From: CAYOBW01 sp964402115
Lineage (GTDB): Bacteria; Verrucomicrobiota; Kiritimatiellia; UBA8416; CAYOBW01
DNA length: 16,367 bases
Direction: 5' to 3'
Assembly: GCA_964402115.1 (NCBI GenBank)
Contig: CAYOBW010000155.1
Coordinates: forward strand, 1-16,367
Every line of letters starts with the position of its first letter. The first letter of the stretch is position 1. Position numbers and translations under genes: made by a program. Under the pieces are notes generated by a model. The model was given only the letters and a program-made list of their open reading frames with translations. It did no database searches and had not been told where the DNA came from. Shown piece by piece: positions 15,330-16,367 of this stretch.

Positions 15330-15480
15330 GTGAAGCAGTTGCTCCTTATCCTCACGACCAGCAAACTGCGCAGTTACGAGAGGATGAGCCACATCGACGG
15401 CCAAGGCGGTCGTTTCGTTGCCGTGCTGCATGCGCACCGGTCGAAACGGCGCAGCAGACCGCGCACCGTTTGCCTCGTCC
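15330..15480 (+). mobile_element. Degraded transposase fragment, probably IS1634-type
   Basis: The plus-strand frame reads KLRSYERMSHIDGQGGRFVAVL, closely resembling the block KL-x-T-x-E-x-M-x-x-I-x-x-x-GGRFVTVLP-x-[ST]-R of IS1634/DUF4277-type transposases. No start, no ends and no catalytic remainder are present, so only a roughly 50-codon relic survives. The assignment rests on remembered family pattern, not on a search. Confidence 0.42.
15422..15465 (+). repeat. 44-bp direct repeat, copy 1
   Basis: These 44 bases recur at 16324-16367 with one mismatch (G at 15439, T at 16341). Copy 1 lies in the 3' part of the transposase-like fragment and translates as VLHAHRSKRRSRPR. The two copies are 902 bp apart in the same orientation and bracket the broken DUF4143 gene. 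Confidence 0.85.
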
Positions 15481-15489
15481 AGATGTGTC

Positions 15490-15523
15490 TTGAACTTCTC
15501 ATTGTAGTGAGTAAAACTACTCA
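15490..15523 (+). promoter_or_regulatory. Promoter with overlapping palindrome before the broken DUF4143 gene
   Basis: TTGAAC (15490-15495) and TAAAAC (15512-15517) are 16 bases apart, each matching four of six consensus positions. The inverted repeat TGAGTA-AAAC-TACTCA (15508-15523) covers the -10 and stops two bases before ATG 15526. There is no room for a ribosome site, so any transcript would be leaderless or nearly so. Confidence 0.4.
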
Positions 15524-15525
15524 GT

Positions 15526-16027
15526 ATGAAAAGCAAAAAGAAAGAAGCGTATGAGCGCTCCCATGCCGCGGTGCTCGAGGCTCGCCTGAGCGAGCCGCGC
15601 CGCTTCATCCAGGTGCTGGCAGGGCCGCGCCAGGTGGGCAAGTCCACGCTGGTGCAGCAGGTCGCCGAGCGCCTTGACGGCAACGAGCGGCTACACGCTG
15701 GCCGACGCCCGCGCCGACCGCGAGTTCTGGGGCCGACTGGTGGAATCCGCCGCGGGCGCGCATCTGGCCAACGCGGCCATGGCCGGCGAATGCAGGCTGC
15801 ATTATTGGCGCGAGGGTAATCGCGAGGTGGATTTCGTCGTTCAGTCAGGCCGCAATTTGACCGCCATCGAGGTCAAGAGCGGACGTGCGCCGATGGCGCA
15901 TTCCGGCACGGCGGCGTTCGCGCAGGCTTTCAAGCCGCAACGCTGCCTGCTGGTGGGAGGCGACGGCATCGCACTGGAGGACTTTCTGTCACATCCGGTG
16001 CAGCATTGGATTGCCCATGCCCTGTGA
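15526..16027 (+). pseudogene. AAA/DUF4143 ATPase gene with a large internal deletion and frameshift
   Basis: The first 50 or so codons encode a normal start of an AAA_14 ATPase, including FIQVLAGPRQVGKSTLVQQV with Walker A GPRQVGKS at residues 33-40. Around 15671-15680 the reading frame shifts. The second frame then encodes the C-terminal DUF4143 part: SGYTLADARADREFWGRLVE, then REVDFVVQSG and IEVKSG, which are the acidic and lysine residues of the nuclease-like core, to a stop at 16025-16027. The first frame continues as nonsense to 15819. Compared with the complete 447-residue copy in this window, roughly 250-280 residues (Walker B, sensor and middle) are missing. The protein cannot be a working ATPase. 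The copies are not close in sequence, so this is a different lineage of the family. Confidence 0.85.
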
Positions 16028-16077
16028 GGAAGACCGGCGCGGGAATGGTGCATCATCTGCCCGGCTCGACGGCGTCT

Positions 16078-16128
16078 CGCCCTCCCGGCGTGGCGCAACA
16101 ACCTACCCGTGAAAGCGTTGGGAGGGCG
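16078..16128. repeat. Inverted repeat CGCCCTCCC / GGGAGGGCG
   Basis: CGCCCTCCC (16078-16086) and GGGAGGGCG (16120-16128) are perfect nine-base arms separated by 33 bases. Pairing continues imperfectly outward (GCGTCT against ACGC). It lies about 50 bp past the broken ATPase gene. Its form suggests a dispersed intergenic palindrome, but no second copy is in this window. Confidence 0.5.
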
Positions 16129-16160
16129 ACGCTCCGCGGAGCCGCTCTGTGAGGGCTCGT

Positions 16161-16215
16161 GGGACCGGTGAGGGACCGGTGACAGAGAGGCCGGTGACAG
16201 AGGGGCCGGGGACAG
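16161..16215 (+). repeat. Short tandem repeats, 11 bp and 15 bp units
   Basis: GGGACCGGTGA occurs twice back to back (16161-16171, 16172-16182). Overlapping it, CCGGTGACAGAGAGG (16176-16190) is followed by CCGGTGACAGAGGGG (16191-16205) and a partial CCGGGGACAG (16206-16215). The units share CCGGTGA and look like replication slippage. Confidence 0.7.
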
Positions 16216-16323
16216 GCAATTAGTGTCAGTTCGCATTCCTCTCCGCATCCCATTATCAATCAGCATGATGCCATCGCTCACCGATTCCGACCAGTGATGG
16301 TTCGTGCTCTTGGGGGTGATCTG

Positions 16324-16367
16324 CGTGCTGCATGCGCACCTGTCGAAACGGCGCAGCAGACCGCGCA
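16324..16367 (+). repeat. 44-bp direct repeat, copy 2 (reaches the window edge)
   Basis: Identical to 15422-15465 except one base. In frame it reads VLHAHLSKRRSRPR, the same relic protein as copy 1. Similarity begins abruptly near 16324, so this copy lacks the 5' transposase sequence. Its true right end is outside the window. Confidence 0.85.

Larger units (their letters stand above)
16028..16367. other. Gene-free right edge with repeats
   Basis: No credible gene lies here; the short frames lack ribosome sites and family features. Contents are an inverted repeat (16078-16128), short tandem repeats (16161-16215) and, at the very end, the second copy of the 44-bp transposase-derived repeat, which may continue beyond the window. 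Confidence 0.6.

Overview
The window is GC-rich and densely coded, with no rRNA, tRNA or CRISPR array that I could recognise. The gene content suggests a polysaccharide-degrading member of the PVC superphylum (Verrucomicrobiota, Kiritimatiellota or Lentisphaerota). The clues are secreted glycosidases with autotransporter-associated beta-strand (PATR-type) leaders, a Tat-exported xylose-isomerase-like TIM barrel, a large FAD-dependent oxidoreductase with a C-terminal beta-sandwich, and scattered AAA/DUF4143 ATPases. This assignment is an inference from gene families, not from a marker gene.

Left block (1-7618, all minus strand, transcribed right to left): a three-part secreted protein (beta-strand leader, SGNH hydrolase, GH20 hexosaminidase), a Uma2-family nuclease-like protein, a GH51 alpha-L-arabinofuranosidase with an inserted concanavalin-like module, and an alpha/beta-hydrolase esterase that runs off the left edge. 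The gaps are 76, 52 and 152 bp, so co-transcription is possible, with small hairpins in two of the gaps. Together the enzymes would strip acyl groups, N-acetylhexosamine and arabinose from decorated glycans outside the cytoplasm.

Middle block (7619-10237): a 611-bp gene-free divergent region holds a short palindrome and an inverted array of six-base repeats. Two small membrane proteins on the plus strand follow, separated by a leader with three overlapping, mutually exclusive hairpins. Next comes a Tat-exported sugar-isomerase-like TIM barrel with a reasonable sigma-70-type promoter.

Right block (10251-15143, minus strand): an ATGA-coupled two-gene operon encodes a secreted beta-propeller glycosidase-like protein followed by a large FAD-dependent oxidoreductase. 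Downstream of it is a complete AAA/DUF4143 ATPase whose promoter is overlaid by a perfect 20-bp palindrome.

Right edge (15144-16367): a genomic scrapyard. It has a probable IS1634-type transposase fragment, a second AAA/DUF4143 gene destroyed by an internal deletion but still carrying a palindrome over its promoter, short tandem repeats, and a second copy of 44 bp of the transposase fragment at the very end.
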